In this document: positions 17,228 to 26,276 of the stretch, piece after piece
Layout of the letters: every line of letters begins with the position of its first letter
Position numbering within the stretch: position 1 is the first letter of the stretch
Notes under the pieces: model-generated
Seen by the model: the letters and a program-made list of their open reading frames with translations, nothing else
Told to the model about the DNA's origin: nothing
Databases searched by the model: none
Assembly: GCA_044235425.1 (NCBI GenBank)
Contig: JBIIHW010000012.1
Location: 1 to 64,000 of the forward strand
Direction of reading: 5' to 3'
DNA: 64,000 nucleotides
From: JBJSXJ01 sp044235425
GTDB taxonomy: Bacteria > Planctomycetota > Planctomycetia > Pirellulales > Pirellulaceae
Program-made: the position numbers and the translations under genes

Positions 17228-17366
17228 CCTGCGTGCCTCAGTGTCTCCGTGCGCAAATCCGTGTCTCTGCGTCTCCGTACGAAACAAAACCCTGTGTCTC
17301 TGTGCGCAGCAAAACCAGTGTCTCCGTCCGCAGCAAAACCAGTGTCTCTGTGCCCAACCAGGCCGC
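17228..17366. repeat. Tandem-like GTGTCTCTGTGCGCAGCAAAAC words
   Basis: About six degenerate copies of gtgtctccgtgcgca with an interposed caaaaccagt, running up to the 3' end of the ABC-F gene. Same family as 14955-15045. Confidence 0.8.
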
Positions 17367-19183
17367 TAATCGCGTTCGCTCAGCGAAAGCCAGCGAGCAT
17401 ACGCAGATTCGATTTCGGCGGCGAGCGATTCCAGCTTGCGACTCGCTTCCGCGATCACCGCCGCGGGTTGCTTGAAGAATTCAGGCAGTGCCATTTGCTC
17501 GTGCAACACCGCTTGCTCTTGTTCCAGCCGGGTAATTTTGCTCGGTAATTCGTCAAGCTCACGTTTTTCTTTGAAGGAGAGTTTCGTCTTGGTGGGTGGC
17601 TGGCTTGTCGTGACTCCTGCTGCCGTTATTGCGGAGCCAGATTTTTTGGTCGCAGTCGTCGCCTTAACTGGCTCGCTGGACGGTTTGTGCTGCTGTACGA
17701 AGTCATCGTAACCGCCATCGTATTCGTAGACCGCTCCCGAGCCCCTTACGAAGATGGTACTCGTCACCACATGATTCAGAAATGTACGATCGTGTGAGAC
17801 GAGAAGCACCGTGCCCGCATATTCCACCACCAGCGACTCCAGCAGCTCGAGCGTTTCCGCGTCCAAATCATTGGTGGGCTCATCGAGTACGAGCAGGTTA
17901 GAGGGATGTTTGAAGAGTCGCGCGAGCAGCAGGCGATTGCGTTCACCGCCGGATAGGAACTTGGCTAACTGTCGAGCTCGATCGCTCGAGAAAAGAAAAT
18001 CCTCGAGGTAACCGTACAAATGTCGCTGTTTTCCATTAATGGTGACAGTTTGCTGGCCTTCGCCCACATTATCCACCACGCTCTTTTCATCATCGATCTG
18101 TTCGCGCAGCTGATCGAAATATAAGAGCTGTAGATTAGTACCCTGACGCACGGTACCGGTGGTGGGAGTGAGTTGCCCGAGGATCAGCTTCAGCAGCGTA
18201 CTTTTTCCGGCGCCGTTGGGGCCGATGATACCGATCTTGTCACCCCGACTGATCAGTGTCGAAAAATCACGAATGATTGTGCGGTCACCATAGGCAAATG
18301 AAACTTGATTGAGTTCGACGACGAGCTGTCCGGAGGGATCGCTGGCAGTTGCCTGCAGGCGTGCTTTTCCCAGGCGTTCGCGGCGCTGCTGACGTTCGCG
18401 TCTTAATTCCTTGAGTGCTCGCACTCGGCCTTCATTTCGAGTGCGTCGAGCCTTGACTCCCTGTCGAATCCAGACCTCCTCGGCTGCCAGCTTTTTATCG
18501 AACAGGGCGTTTTGTTTTTCTTCCGCGTCCAGCTGGGCTTGTTTGCGTTCGAGAAACGTCTCGTAATCACAGGTCCAATCGAACAAGCGACCGCGATCGA
18601 TTTCGAGAATACGGCGCGCGAGGCTTTGCAGAAACGCGCGATCGTGAGTGACAAAGATCAGGGCGCCGGGAAAATCTTGCAGCCAACCTTCCAGCCACTG
18701 AATCGATTCGATATCCAAATGATTGGTGGGCTCATCGAGCAGCAGGATTTCGGGATCATGCACCAAGGATCGCGCCAATAGGACGCGGCGCTTCATCCCC
18801 GAGGACAGGGTGGCAAAAACCAGGGAACCATCCAGTTCCATGCGTGATAGCACTCGGTCGACCGCCAGTTCTGCTTCCCAGCGCTGAGTGGGATCGGCGG
18901 ATTCGGAGTAGCCTTCGGCGACCACGTCGGCGATGGTCTGGTTTCCGGTTCCGAAGGGTACTTCTTGGATCAGTCGAGCGATTCGTAATTGAGGTGTGCG
19001 ATGAATCTGCCCCGCGTCGGGGTTCAATTCCCCCGCCAGGATTTTCATCAGCGTCGATTTGCCAGTCCCATTGCGTCCCAGCAGTCCAATTCGCTCGCCG
19101 CGGTTAATCTCCAGATCAACATGGTCGAGCAGCGCCGTGTGATTCCACGCGAACGATACGTCTCGTAAACTCAACAGCGCCAC
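17366..19183 (-). CDS. uup: ABC-F family ATPase, Uup-like
   Basis: A 605-residue soluble ABC-F protein with two ATPase domains. The first Walker A is GLLGRNGTGKST near residue 35, with a signature TLSSGMKRRVLLARSL and Walker B LLLDEPTNHLD. The second Walker A is GIIGPNGAGKST near 316, with signature FLSGGERNRLLLARLF and LLVLDEPTNDLD. The linker between them is basic (VKARRTRNEGRVRALKELRR). A C-terminal coiled-coil domain (residues 530-605, KLSFKEKRELDELPSKITRL) is the Uup hallmark and binds branched DNA or ribosome. The first signature reads SSGMK rather than SGGE. GTG start with AGGAG 8 nt upstream. The amidohydrolase gene follows on its 5' side with a 35-bp gap, so the two may be co-transcribed. 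Confidence 0.9.
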   Translation of the reverse strand: MALLSLRDVSFAWNHTALLDHVDLEINRGERIGLLGRNGTGKSTLMKILAGELNPDAGQIHRTPQLRIARLIQEVPFGTGNQTIADVVAEGYSESADPTQRWEAELAVDRVLSRMELDGSLVFATLSSGMKRRVLLARSLVHDPEILLLDEPTNHLDIESIQWLEGWLQDFPGALIFVTHDRAFLQSLARRILEIDRGRLFDWTCDYETFLERKQAQLDAEEKQNALFDKKLAAEEVWIRQGVKARRTRNEGRVRALKELRRERQQRRERLGKARLQATASDPSGQLVVELNQVSFAYGDRTIIRDFSTLISRGDKIGIIGPNGAGKSTLLKLILGQLTPTTGTVRQGTNLQLLYFDQLREQIDDEKSVVDNVGEGQQTVTINGKQRHLYGYLEDFLFSSDRARQLAKFLSGGERNRLLLARLFKHPSNLLVLDEPTNDLDAETLELLESLVVEYAGTVLLVSHDRTFLNHVVTSTIFVRGSGAVYEYDGGYDDFVQQHKPSSEPVKATTATKKSGSAITAAGVTTSQPPTKTKLSFKEKRELDELPSKITRLEQEQAVLHEQMALPEFFKQPAAVIAEASRKLESLAAEIESAYARWLSLSERD

Positions 19184-19218
19184 TCACCACACTCCTCGCT
19201 GAAGATCACTCGGCTGCA

Positions 19219-20538
19219 CTAGCGAGCGGCTGCGGCTTTTGTCTTCTCACCGGGTTTTGGAAACGGAATGATGATCGGTTCGTCATCGTCTGCCAGATTC
19301 TTATCTTCCCAAGCACGCACTTTGGGACGAGCGGTATTGACGAGTCGTTCGTAGTTACCGAGGCGGACGGCTCGCGATGCAGCGGGAGTGAGCAGATTCC
19401 AGAGTGGTTCATAATCCATGTAACACTTCAGGTAGCCTTCGACGCTTTGTGGAGCGACCGAATCGGTACCAAAGAGGAAGCGATCGGGATACTCGTTGAT
19501 TAATTCCGCCCAGGCCTTGGTCGATTCCGCATCGCGCACGACCCACTTCGCGACTTCATCCCAGGAGATGTCGAGGCTGACGTGGCTGAGGGCGGGATCC
19601 GCCACGATTTCGCGGAGAAAACCGACGTGATTTTTCGATGGTCCCACAAAACGTCCCAACCCGGTGTGTGCATAAATAATGCTCGCCCGCGGATGCTTGG
19701 CGAATAGTCGCTTGAGATCATCCAGGTGAGCGGGTCGATCGGGAGTCGGCCGGATTTCATCGATATCGCAGTGCAGGACGACGAGCAATCCGGTCTCGGC
19801 GGCAAACTCGAGAATGCTGCCCACGGCGGGATTGAGCAGCGAAGCGGCATGGCCCGTGACCTTGGGAGTCACCAATTCTTTGTGAATCGAGAATTCACCA
19901 ATTCCAACAAACACGCCCGGAAACGTCAGCAGCACATTGCGGATATGTTCCTTACCATTCATATCGGTCGGATTGAAACCGACGATAAACGGATCAAACC
20001 GCTCGCGATCTTTCTCCTTTAGACGGAGATACTGTCGAGCGATCATGGCGTCGATGAAACTGTAGTAATAGAGTTCGGCGCCGGTCTCCAAGTAATACTT
20101 CGGCCGCCGCTCTCCGTTTAAAAACGGATCCCATTTCTGCAGGAGTGGAATTCCGAACAGCGCTACTCGCCCCACACGCCCTCCCATAATGTCCAGCATG
20201 CGATTGGTATCGATGCCTTCCTGCAGGTAGTTGGTGAGGTGAAAATGAATGTCGTGAAAGAGTGGCTCGGCAGCAGCTTCTTTTTCAGCAGCTTCTTTTT
20301 CAGCAGCTTCTTTCGCAACACCGTCTTTTTGAGCAGCTTCCTTCGGAGCAGCTTGGGGCCCCTCGGCGGCCTCCTTTTCATCGGCGGTAGTCTGAGCGGC
20401 TGGTGCGGCGGCGATGGCCTGAGTTGTGGTTGTCAGGGATGAGGCAGGCCAGCGGGCGACCACCAGAGCGGCCAAGGCAACCACACTGATCCCAACCACG
20501 ATTCCGATCCCAAACGCCCGTCGCACATTCCCAGTCAT
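19219..20538 (-). CDS. Membrane-anchored amidohydrolase-family metal-dependent hydrolase
   Basis: A 439-residue protein. An N-terminal helix (AFGIGIVVGISVVALAALVV) anchors or exports it. Then comes an Ala/Glu/Lys-rich tract of EKEAA repeats at about 55-95. The rest is a TIM-barrel amidohydrolase (Amidohydro_2 type): HDIHFHL gives the H-x-H metal pair, FVGIGEFSI, LVVLHCDIDE, SIIYAHTGLGRFVG and FLFGTDSVAP supply the later ligands. A longer frame to 20736 exists, but ATG 20538 is preferred because GGGAGA lies 8-10 nt upstream and the membrane helix is then N-terminal. Substrate unknown; cleavage or decarboxylation in the periplasm is inferred. It is divergent from the amidase gene. Confidence 0.8.
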   Translation of the reverse strand: MTGNVRRAFGIGIVVGISVVALAALVVARWPASSLTTTTQAIAAAPAAQTTADEKEAAEGPQAAPKEAAQKDGVAKEAAEKEAAEKEAAAEPLFHDIHFHLTNYLQEGIDTNRMLDIMGGRVGRVALFGIPLLQKWDPFLNGERRPKYYLETGAELYYYSFIDAMIARQYLRLKEKDRERFDPFIVGFNPTDMNGKEHIRNVLLTFPGVFVGIGEFSIHKELVTPKVTGHAASLLNPAVGSILEFAAETGLLVVLHCDIDEIRPTPDRPAHLDDLKRLFAKHPRASIIYAHTGLGRFVGPSKNHVGFLREIVADPALSHVSLDISWDEVAKWVVRDAESTKAWAELINEYPDRFLFGTDSVAPQSVEGYLKCYMDYEPLWNLLTPAASRAVRLGNYERLVNTARPKVRAWEDKNLADDDEPIIIPFPKPGEKTKAAAAR

Positions 20539-20777
20539 AATGAGTTCTCCCACGCAAAAAAGTAAGTTCGGTAAAGTAGCGGTTGTCGTGCAGAGCTTCA
20601 ATCGGGGGGAGCTGCTAGCGGGGACTGCCGCTGGTCGACGCCGAATCGTTTCCGTATTGTTACAACCCTTCCTGACAGGTACCGATTCGTATCTCGCCCC
20701 TTGCCGGCAAAACGAACCGGCATCACGCAGAGTCACCGTTCACGATTAATCCGCCGAAAGATGAGAGGTAACGACGC

Positions 20778-22097
20778 ATGCAGCCATCGATCTTACAACT
20801 AGGCACACAATTGCGCGCGGGCGAGACAACGGTGATGCATCTGGTGGATGAATGCCTGGCACAGATCGAACGGCTGGAGCCGGAGCTGCGCGCCTGGGTG
20901 CTGGTGGATGCCGAGGGAGCTCGACGTGAAGCTCAGCGATTGCAGGCCGAATTGGCAGCGGGAACGGATCGCGGCCCGCTGCACGGCATCCCGCTGGGCA
21001 TCAAAGATCTGATTGACGTGGAGGGTTGGCCGACGCGTGCCGGTTCACCACTCACCGACCGCGCACCCGCGCGCCACGATGCGCCGCTCATCCAACGTCT
21101 CCGCCAAGCCGGTGCCGTGCTGCTCGGGAAAACCGTCACCACGGAATGGGCCGCTTTCGATCCACCCGTCACTCGTAACCCCTGGCAGCGTGACCGTACA
21201 CCTGGTGGATCGAGTAGTGGCAGTGCGGTCGCAGTGGCGACGGGAATGTGCGTGGCGGCACTGGGTTCACAAACCGGCGGCTCCATTATCCGGCCGGCCA
21301 GTTTTTGTGGAGTGGCGGGATTCAAACCGTCCTATGGTCGAGTACCGGTAATGGGAGTGGTGCCGTTCGCATGGCATTTGGATCATGTCGGACCAATCGC
21401 GCGCTGCAGTGCCGATCTGCAACTCATCGCCCAGGCGATTGGCGACTGGCATGATCAGCCGCTGGGCATGCCCGCTTCGATCGCCAAGCAGTTCCTGGTC
21501 TATCATGCGCTGGCCGTGGGTGAGGCGAGTGCCGACGTGGTGGCGGTGTGGGAGCGTGCCTGTCATGAACTGGCGGCAGCCACGTCTGCACCACCGCAGC
21601 AAACTGTTGGGTTTCCTGCTGATTTTCGCGACGTGCTCGCCGCTCATCGATGCGTGATGGAATTTGAATCGGCACAGTTTCATCGCACGCGCTATGAGCA
21701 ACATGCGGACCAGTTTGGACCGCGCATGGGAAGTGTAGTAGCGGCCGGACTCGGGCTGCTAGATACCGATTTTGAACAGGCGCGGCGACAGCAGGAAGTA
21801 TTTCGAGCGGCTGTGGCTGAGCAGCTGGGCGAGGATCGTGTGGCACTGATGCCAGCGACCACTACGACGGCTCCGACCGCCGAAACGACAGGTGATCCAC
21901 GCTTCAACTCACCCTGGAGTTTTGCAGGAGCGCCCACGGTCACACTGCCCTGCGGCCTCGCGGCGGATGGATTGCCCGTCGGCTTGCAGCTTATCGCTGC
22001 TCCGGGCCGCGACGATCTGGTGCTCCAGACGGCGCACTGGTGTGAGCAGCAGCTGCGGACTCTCGCAGCAACTGTTCACCACGCTCTAAGTAACTAG
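20778..22097 (+). CDS. Amidase (amidase signature family)
   Basis: A 439-residue amidase-signature enzyme. The Ser-cisSer-Lys triad can be read: Lys in GIKDLIDVEG (near residue 76), the Gly/Ser-rich TPGGSSSGSAVAVA and SQTGGSIIRPASFCG carrying the two serines (about residues 151-175). The C-terminal SPWSFAGAPTVTLPCG and LPVGLQLIAAPGRDD are typical. It could be a stand-alone amide hydrolase; it is shorter than GatA (about 480) and gatB/gatC are not adjacent, so tRNA amidation is not supported. GAGAGG lies about 9 nt before ATG. Its last 107 bp overlap the convergent thioredoxin gene. Confidence 0.88.
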   Translation: MQPSILQLGTQLRAGETTVMHLVDECLAQIERLEPELRAWVLVDAEGARREAQRLQAELAAGTDRGPLHGIPLGIKDLIDVEGWPTRAGSPLTDRAPARHDAPLIQRLRQAGAVLLGKTVTTEWAAFDPPVTRNPWQRDRTPGGSSSGSAVAVATGMCVAALGSQTGGSIIRPASFCGVAGFKPSYGRVPVMGVVPFAWHLDHVGPIARCSADLQLIAQAIGDWHDQPLGMPASIAKQFLVYHALAVGEASADVVAVWERACHELAAATSAPPQQTVGFPADFRDVLAAHRCVMEFESAQFHRTRYEQHADQFGPRMGSVVAAGLGLLDTDFEQARRQQEVFRAAVAEQLGEDRVALMPATTTTAPTAETTGDPRFNSPWSFAGAPTVTLPCGLAADGLPVGLQLIAAPGRDDLVLQTAHWCEQQLRTLAATVHHALSN

Positions 22098-23175
22098 CTG
22101 CATCGGCAGTGAACTGATTGAGCGTAGCTTCGTCGGCAAAAAGAAACATCTGGCCGCGGTGCCACACTCCGTGCTGACGCCGCCCGTCCACTCGCTGTCG
22201 TAACTCGACAAACCGCACGATATCAAAGCCGGCCAGAGCGGGGCTGAAGGCATCGGGATTGGCGAGAAATCGCTGTTGTTCGGCTGCACCGGTAAACCAG
22301 TAAACGCGTTCGCGATGAATCGCTCCCCACTGCGCATCACCTTTTTTCCAGCTCTTCTGCTGGGTGAGTGTGACCGGACAAAAGCCATCCAGTCCGAGTG
22401 GTAATTGAGCAGGTGTTGGATCGGGAGTTGCCAAGCTGACAGGGCGAATCGCGGCTTCATTCCACTTCGTCGCCGCCATGGGATGAGCGGCCGGGGCGAA
22501 ATGTTGTAACTTGGCACGGAAGCGCGCCGTCTGCTGTTCACTTGTGCCCCGCGTAAGCTCTTTGCCATCCGGCGCGCAGATGATATCCGTCGGCCAGCGA
22601 TCCACTCGGTAACGACGCACAACCTCCGCTTGCCGTTCCACGTTAATCTTCACCGCCACAAAATTCTCGCCCAGCAAACGACTCACCTGTGGATCAACAA
22701 AAACGGTCTTCTCCATCCGCTGACAGGGAGGACAATGATCGCTCGTGAAATGCAGGAGCAGTGGGCGTTGAGTTTGTGCGGCGAGTGCCTGTGCGGCGGG
22801 CAAATCGGTTTGCCACGTGACCGCGGCCTGAGCGGTCGCAGGCGGCGCACTGCTGGTCGTTAAATGACTGGGTGAGTTCGCGCTGGGTGAGTTCGCGCTG
22901 GATGTGTTCGCGCTGGATGAGTTCGCCACATGATTTGTGGCGGACGGTTCTTGGGCCGCCAGCACGGGGAGCAGCGTGCTGCGGGGCACGCCGAGCTGCA
23001 GGAGCAGGTGCCCACCAAGCACCGTGCTGAGCGCAAGCCAGCGGGAACACGTCAGAACACGAGAGCGCATGCGCCGCTGCCGTGCGCTTAACGCGGGCTC
23101 GGCACGCTCGGACAAAGGTGAGTTCGCAAAGGCTGGTGCCGGTGCGCAGCGCGAGGAAATATCGTGAGGCTTCAT
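21991..23175 (-). CDS. Exported thioredoxin-fold protein with YHS-like C-terminal domain
   Basis: A 394-residue protein from ATG 23175; ATG 23070 would place the hydrophobic export segment (LALSTVLGGHLLLQLGV) closer to the N-terminus and is an equal alternative. After a Ser/Asn/Ala-rich linker, a thioredoxin domain begins with LLLHFTSDHCPPCQRME (CxxC active site CPPC, near residue 150) and ends about 255. A second domain at about 270-350 has GLDGFCPVTL, YWFTGAAEQQRFLANPDAF, a YHS-domain pattern usually linked to metal binding. This combination suggests periplasmic thiol or metal handling. DNA for the linker holds a 15-bp repeat at 22867-22926. Convergent with, and overlapping, the amidase. 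Confidence 0.85.
   Translation of the reverse strand: MKPHDISSRCAPAPAFANSPLSERAEPALSARQRRMRSRVLTCSRWLALSTVLGGHLLLQLGVPRSTLLPVLAAQEPSATNHVANSSSANTSSANSPSANSPSHLTTSSAPPATAQAAVTWQTDLPAAQALAAQTQRPLLLHFTSDHCPPCQRMEKTVFVDPQVSRLLGENFVAVKINVERQAEVVRRYRVDRWPTDIICAPDGKELTRGTSEQQTARFRAKLQHFAPAAHPMAATKWNEAAIRPVSLATPDPTPAQLPLGLDGFCPVTLTQQKSWKKGDAQWGAIHRERVYWFTGAAEQQRFLANPDAFSPALAGFDIVRFVELRQRVDGRRQHGVWHRGQMFLFADEATLNQFTADAASYLERGEQLLRESAAAAHTSAPSGAPDRRGPEQR
22867..22926 (-). repeat. 15-bp coding tandem repeat, 4 units
   Basis: Four units of gctgggtgagttcgc or gctggatgagttcgc (forward strand), encoding a five-residue N-S-x-S-A pattern in the linker of the thioredoxin/YHS protein. Frame-neutral in length. 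Confidence 0.9.
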
Positions 23176-23325
23176 GGAATGGATGCCGTGGGTCAGATAA
23201 TGAAAGCTCATCAAGCTTCGTATCGGCGCCGAGGATATAGCGATTACAACCTTTTTCCCGTTTGGCGAAGAGAAACCGCGGAGCGATGTTTTTTCGCTGC
23301 GCGTAAGATTTTATCTCAACTCGAC

Positions 23326-23353
23326 TTGACAGTTCGATTCTCGTTGATACGAT
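23326..23353 (+). promoter_or_regulatory. Candidate sigma70-type promoter for rho
   Basis: A perfect TTGACA at 23326-23331, then a 16-bp spacer and TACGAT at 23348-23353 (4 of 6 to TATAAT). It would give an untranslated leader of about 255 nt before the rho start; long leaders are known for autoregulated rho genes. Only the -35 is strong, so this is tentative. Confidence 0.4.
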
Positions 23354-23614
23354 TGCGACCTAGTTTAATCTTCGGGCTAGGACTTCAGCACTGCTTGCCC
23401 TCATCTCCGCGACGAGATGCAATTCCGGTCGACGCAACTCTGACCGCTGCAACTCTGGTCGGTTGTTAGCCCTGAAGCATGGCGATTCCCAGGACTTGGT
23501 TGATTCTGGGAAGGGAGCGGTCTCACTGGTCCACGGAGTGGCAATTTCGAGTTTGTGCAGCGACGCACACTCGACCAGCCCGTTGGTAATTCATTCTCAG
23601 GTTTTGAGGGATGC

Positions 23615-24997
23615 ATGGGTAAGAAGCGTTTTCGACCTCGTGGCGGTGGTGGTGGTGGCGGCGGTGGAGGCGGTCATGGTGGCCACGGTGGTAACGGAGG
23701 CCACATGGGTCGCCCTGGCGGCTACGGCGGTGGAAATCGCATGCGTCGTCGACGTCGTCCGCCCATGGATCGCGGTCCCGGTGGTGGCGACTCTTATCCA
23801 CCCGGTGAAATGGGGGAAGAACAGCGTGCGGGTGTGGAAGGGGCAGAAGGTCAACCGGTCGAAGTGGTCGAGATCCCGCTGGAACCCGGCAGTGGCATGC
23901 TGGAACTGCACCCCAATGGCTACGGATTTCTCCGCAAACCCGAAAACATGTATTCGCGCGAGCGAACCGATCCGTTTGTGCCCGCGACGATGATCGAGCG
24001 ATTTAGCCTGCGGCAGGGCGTGATGATCACGGGACTCATCCAACAGGCTCGCAAGCAACAAGGTCCGCGACTGAAAGAAATCACGGACGTGGATGGCATG
24101 AAGCCCGAAGAGTACGTCAATGTGAAAGCATTCGACCAGCTCACCCCCATCAACCCCGAAAAATGGTACAAGCTGGAAACGGGCGCACAGCCGCTGACGA
24201 CACGCGTCATGGATTTGTTGACGCCGCTGGGCAAAGGTCAGCGAGCTCTGATCGTGGCACCGCCGCGAACGGGCAAGACGATCATGCTGCAGCATATCAG
24301 CCACGGCATCTCGACCAACTATCCCGACGTCAAGCTCATCGTCTTGCTGATTGACGAACGTCCTGAAGAAGTCACCGACATGCGGCGCAATATTCGCGGC
24401 GAAGTGGTGGCAAGTAGCTTAGACATGGATGTCGACAGTCACGTCCGACTGTCGCAACTGGTGATCGAACGTGCCAAGCGCCTGGCGGAGATGGGCCGCG
24501 ACGTCTTCCTGCTTCTTGATTCGATCACACGTTTGGCACGAGCGTTCAACAAGTATGTTGGCAACACCGGCCGGACGATGTCGGGTGGTATCGACGTCAA
24601 GGCGATGGACATTCCGAAAAAGCTATTCGCCACCGCCCGAGCGTTTGAAGAGGGTGGTTCGCTGACGATCGTCGGCACAGCCCTTATCAAAACCGACAGC
24701 AAGATGGACGAGCTGATTTTTCAAGAGTTCAAAGGGACCGGCAACATGGAGCTCGTGCTCGATCGCAAACTGGCCGATCGGCGCGTATTTCCGGCGATCG
24801 ACATCAGCCAATCGGGCACTCGACGCGAAGAGCTGCTGCATGATCCGGAAACGTTGCATGCGGTCACGATGCTGCGGCGCACGCTGATGTCGATGGACAC
24901 GGTGGATGCGATGGAGCAGCTGACGAAGCAATTGGGGCGATTTAAGTCAAATGGGGAATTCCTGCGTCTCATCAAAGGCACCGGCGAATCCCACTAG
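23615..24997 (+). CDS. rho: Transcription termination factor Rho with glycine/arginine-rich N-terminus
   Basis: A 460-residue Rho. The cold-shock/RNA-binding domain has PGSGMLELHPNGYGFLRKPE (around residue 90). Walker A is PPRTGKT (216-222) and the Q/R loop region and LLLDSITRLARAFNKY follow. The end EQLTKQLGRFKSNGEFLRL is normal. The N-terminal 60 residues are unusual: an unbroken run of eleven Gly after PRG, then HGGHGGNGGHMG and an Arg run, and no standard helical bundle. GAGGG lies 4-8 nt before ATG 23615; an upstream frame start at 23555 is less likely. It ends transcription and unwinds RNA-DNA hybrids. Rho disordered inserts occur in several phyla. Confidence 0.97.
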   Translation: MGKKRFRPRGGGGGGGGGGGHGGHGGNGGHMGRPGGYGGGNRMRRRRRPPMDRGPGGGDSYPPGEMGEEQRAGVEGAEGQPVEVVEIPLEPGSGMLELHPNGYGFLRKPENMYSRERTDPFVPATMIERFSLRQGVMITGLIQQARKQQGPRLKEITDVDGMKPEEYVNVKAFDQLTPINPEKWYKLETGAQPLTTRVMDLLTPLGKGQRALIVAPPRTGKTIMLQHISHGISTNYPDVKLIVLLIDERPEEVTDMRRNIRGEVVASSLDMDVDSHVRLSQLVIERAKRLAEMGRDVFLLLDSITRLARAFNKYVGNTGRTMSGGIDVKAMDIPKKLFATARAFEEGGSLTIVGTALIKTDSKMDELIFQEFKGTGNMELVLDRKLADRRVFPAIDISQSGTRREELLHDPETLHAVTMLRRTLMSMDTVDAMEQLTKQLGRFKSNGEFLRLIKGTGESH

Positions 24998-25116
24998 AAT
25001 CGCACAATTTTGTGCAATTGCCGCAATAGTCGATCTTTACGCGGCCTGCCGATTTTCGCTAAGATCGCTCCCCAGAGTATTTAGTTCCGCAAGGAAGCAG
25101 GAACGGGAGCAAGGCA

Positions 25117-26250
25117 ATGAATGCCATGGCGTTGATGATTGTCGCCGCCACCATGGGCGTCGATTATGGTTGGCATAAGGTCGCGGACGGCGAGTGGGAA
25201 TATATTATTCAAATCGAGCCTGGCTTGCTCGATACCCTCTCCAAAGGCCAGGCCTTGGTCAGCCAGATTCCGCCGGAATTAAAGGGAATTCGGCGGTTTC
25301 GAATTCAAATTGGGCAAGGCGAGGTGCCGCGTGAAGCGGTCCCCGTACAAGGCATCCTCGGTGCCGATTTCGCTCAGCGCGGTAGTTCCCCCACGCTCCC
25401 CTATAGCCTCTCGCCGAACGGTGCTGCCAACGGAGCTTTCCCGCTCTCACTCGGCAATCCCTCGCTTCCAAACCCACCCTACGACGTCTACGCCGCGCGC
25501 ATTTCCAGCTACGATTGGCTGAAAACCAACCCCATCCTCGTCGATCCACTCGAAAACCTGCTGCTCAACGTGAGCCCGGGATTCGGCAATGAACGTCCGG
25601 GGGCTCCTACCAATACCACCGCTTGGCCTGGTACCGCGTATCGTGGTGGCACCGCGGGCACGCTGCCGATTCCCACCAATGCCTGGTCGAATGCGACGGG
25701 AGGCGGCTGGCCCAACTCCGCCTTTGCCACTCGCCCGGCCCCAACTTCGCTGCGACCAGGCGAGTCGATCAATCGGACTGCGTGGGGATTGGATCAGCCC
25801 AACTCCGGTACGGCTGCCGATCGCTTCGACACTCGTACGCCCTACGATGAACGTCCCGGGATGGACCATCGAGTGACACCGGCCCAGATTACCGCCCATC
25901 GCCCGGGCGCGCCCCTCAATGGCTCGCTGGCCAGCCCCATGAACCAGCAACCGCCGATGGCGAACGGATTTCCGGGAGTGCCACCGACCACCTACGCCAA
26001 TAATCAACCGGGCCAAGCCGGCATGCTACCCAATGCCTTCCCGGGAGCCACGACTGGCCTCGGCAATGATGAGCTGCAAGCAGGTCGCATCCCTTCCGCA
26101 CAAAAGATCTGGTGGCCACTCACCACCACCGTCGTGCTGCTCTTCGCCTCGATTGGCGGTAATTTTTACCTGGGCTGGCTAGCCGTCGATTTTTATCGAC
26201 GTTATCGCGAAGCAGCCTGGGAATTACGGACGAGTCGGCCGAATAACTAA
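25117..26250 (+). CDS. Hypothetical protein with a low-complexity middle and C-terminal membrane helix
   Basis: A 377-residue protein of no family I recognise. Residues 1-90 form a compact-looking domain (DYGWHKVADGEWEYIIQIEP, LKGIRRFRIQIGQGEVPREA). Residues 100-330 are Pro/Asn/Gly/Thr-rich low complexity with many SNATGGG and TNTTAWPG-like stretches and no recognisable repeats. A single transmembrane helix (TTTVVLLFASIGGNFYLGWLA) near 335-355 is followed by a short basic tail, RRYREAAWELR. The start is supported by GGGAG 7 nt upstream. It lies 119 bp after rho and 26 bp before another membrane protein; operon with the latter is likely. Topology with the long region outside is inferred. Confidence 0.75.
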   Translation: MNAMALMIVAATMGVDYGWHKVADGEWEYIIQIEPGLLDTLSKGQALVSQIPPELKGIRRFRIQIGQGEVPREAVPVQGILGADFAQRGSSPTLPYSLSPNGAANGAFPLSLGNPSLPNPPYDVYAARISSYDWLKTNPILVDPLENLLLNVSPGFGNERPGAPTNTTAWPGTAYRGGTAGTLPIPTNAWSNATGGGWPNSAFATRPAPTSLRPGESINRTAWGLDQPNSGTAADRFDTRTPYDERPGMDHRVTPAQITAHRPGAPLNGSLASPMNQQPPMANGFPGVPPTTYANNQPGQAGMLPNAFPGATTGLGNDELQAGRIPSAQKIWWPLTTTVVLLFASIGGNFYLGWLAVDFYRRYREAAWELRTSRPNN

Positions 26251-26276
26251 GAAGCATCTTGAAAGGAGAGCCGAGC

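Noticed and set aside
20778..22097. GatA subunit of the glutamyl-tRNA amidotransferase
   Set aside because: Shorter than GatA and gatB/gatC are not adjacent.
23326..23345. tRNA-like T-loop (gttcgattc)
   Set aside because: Flanking stem bases do not pair and no acceptor or anticodon stem fits.
25002..25015. Rho 3' hairpin (gcacaa...ttgtgc) as a terminator
   Set aside because: Loop is too small and no T-run follows.
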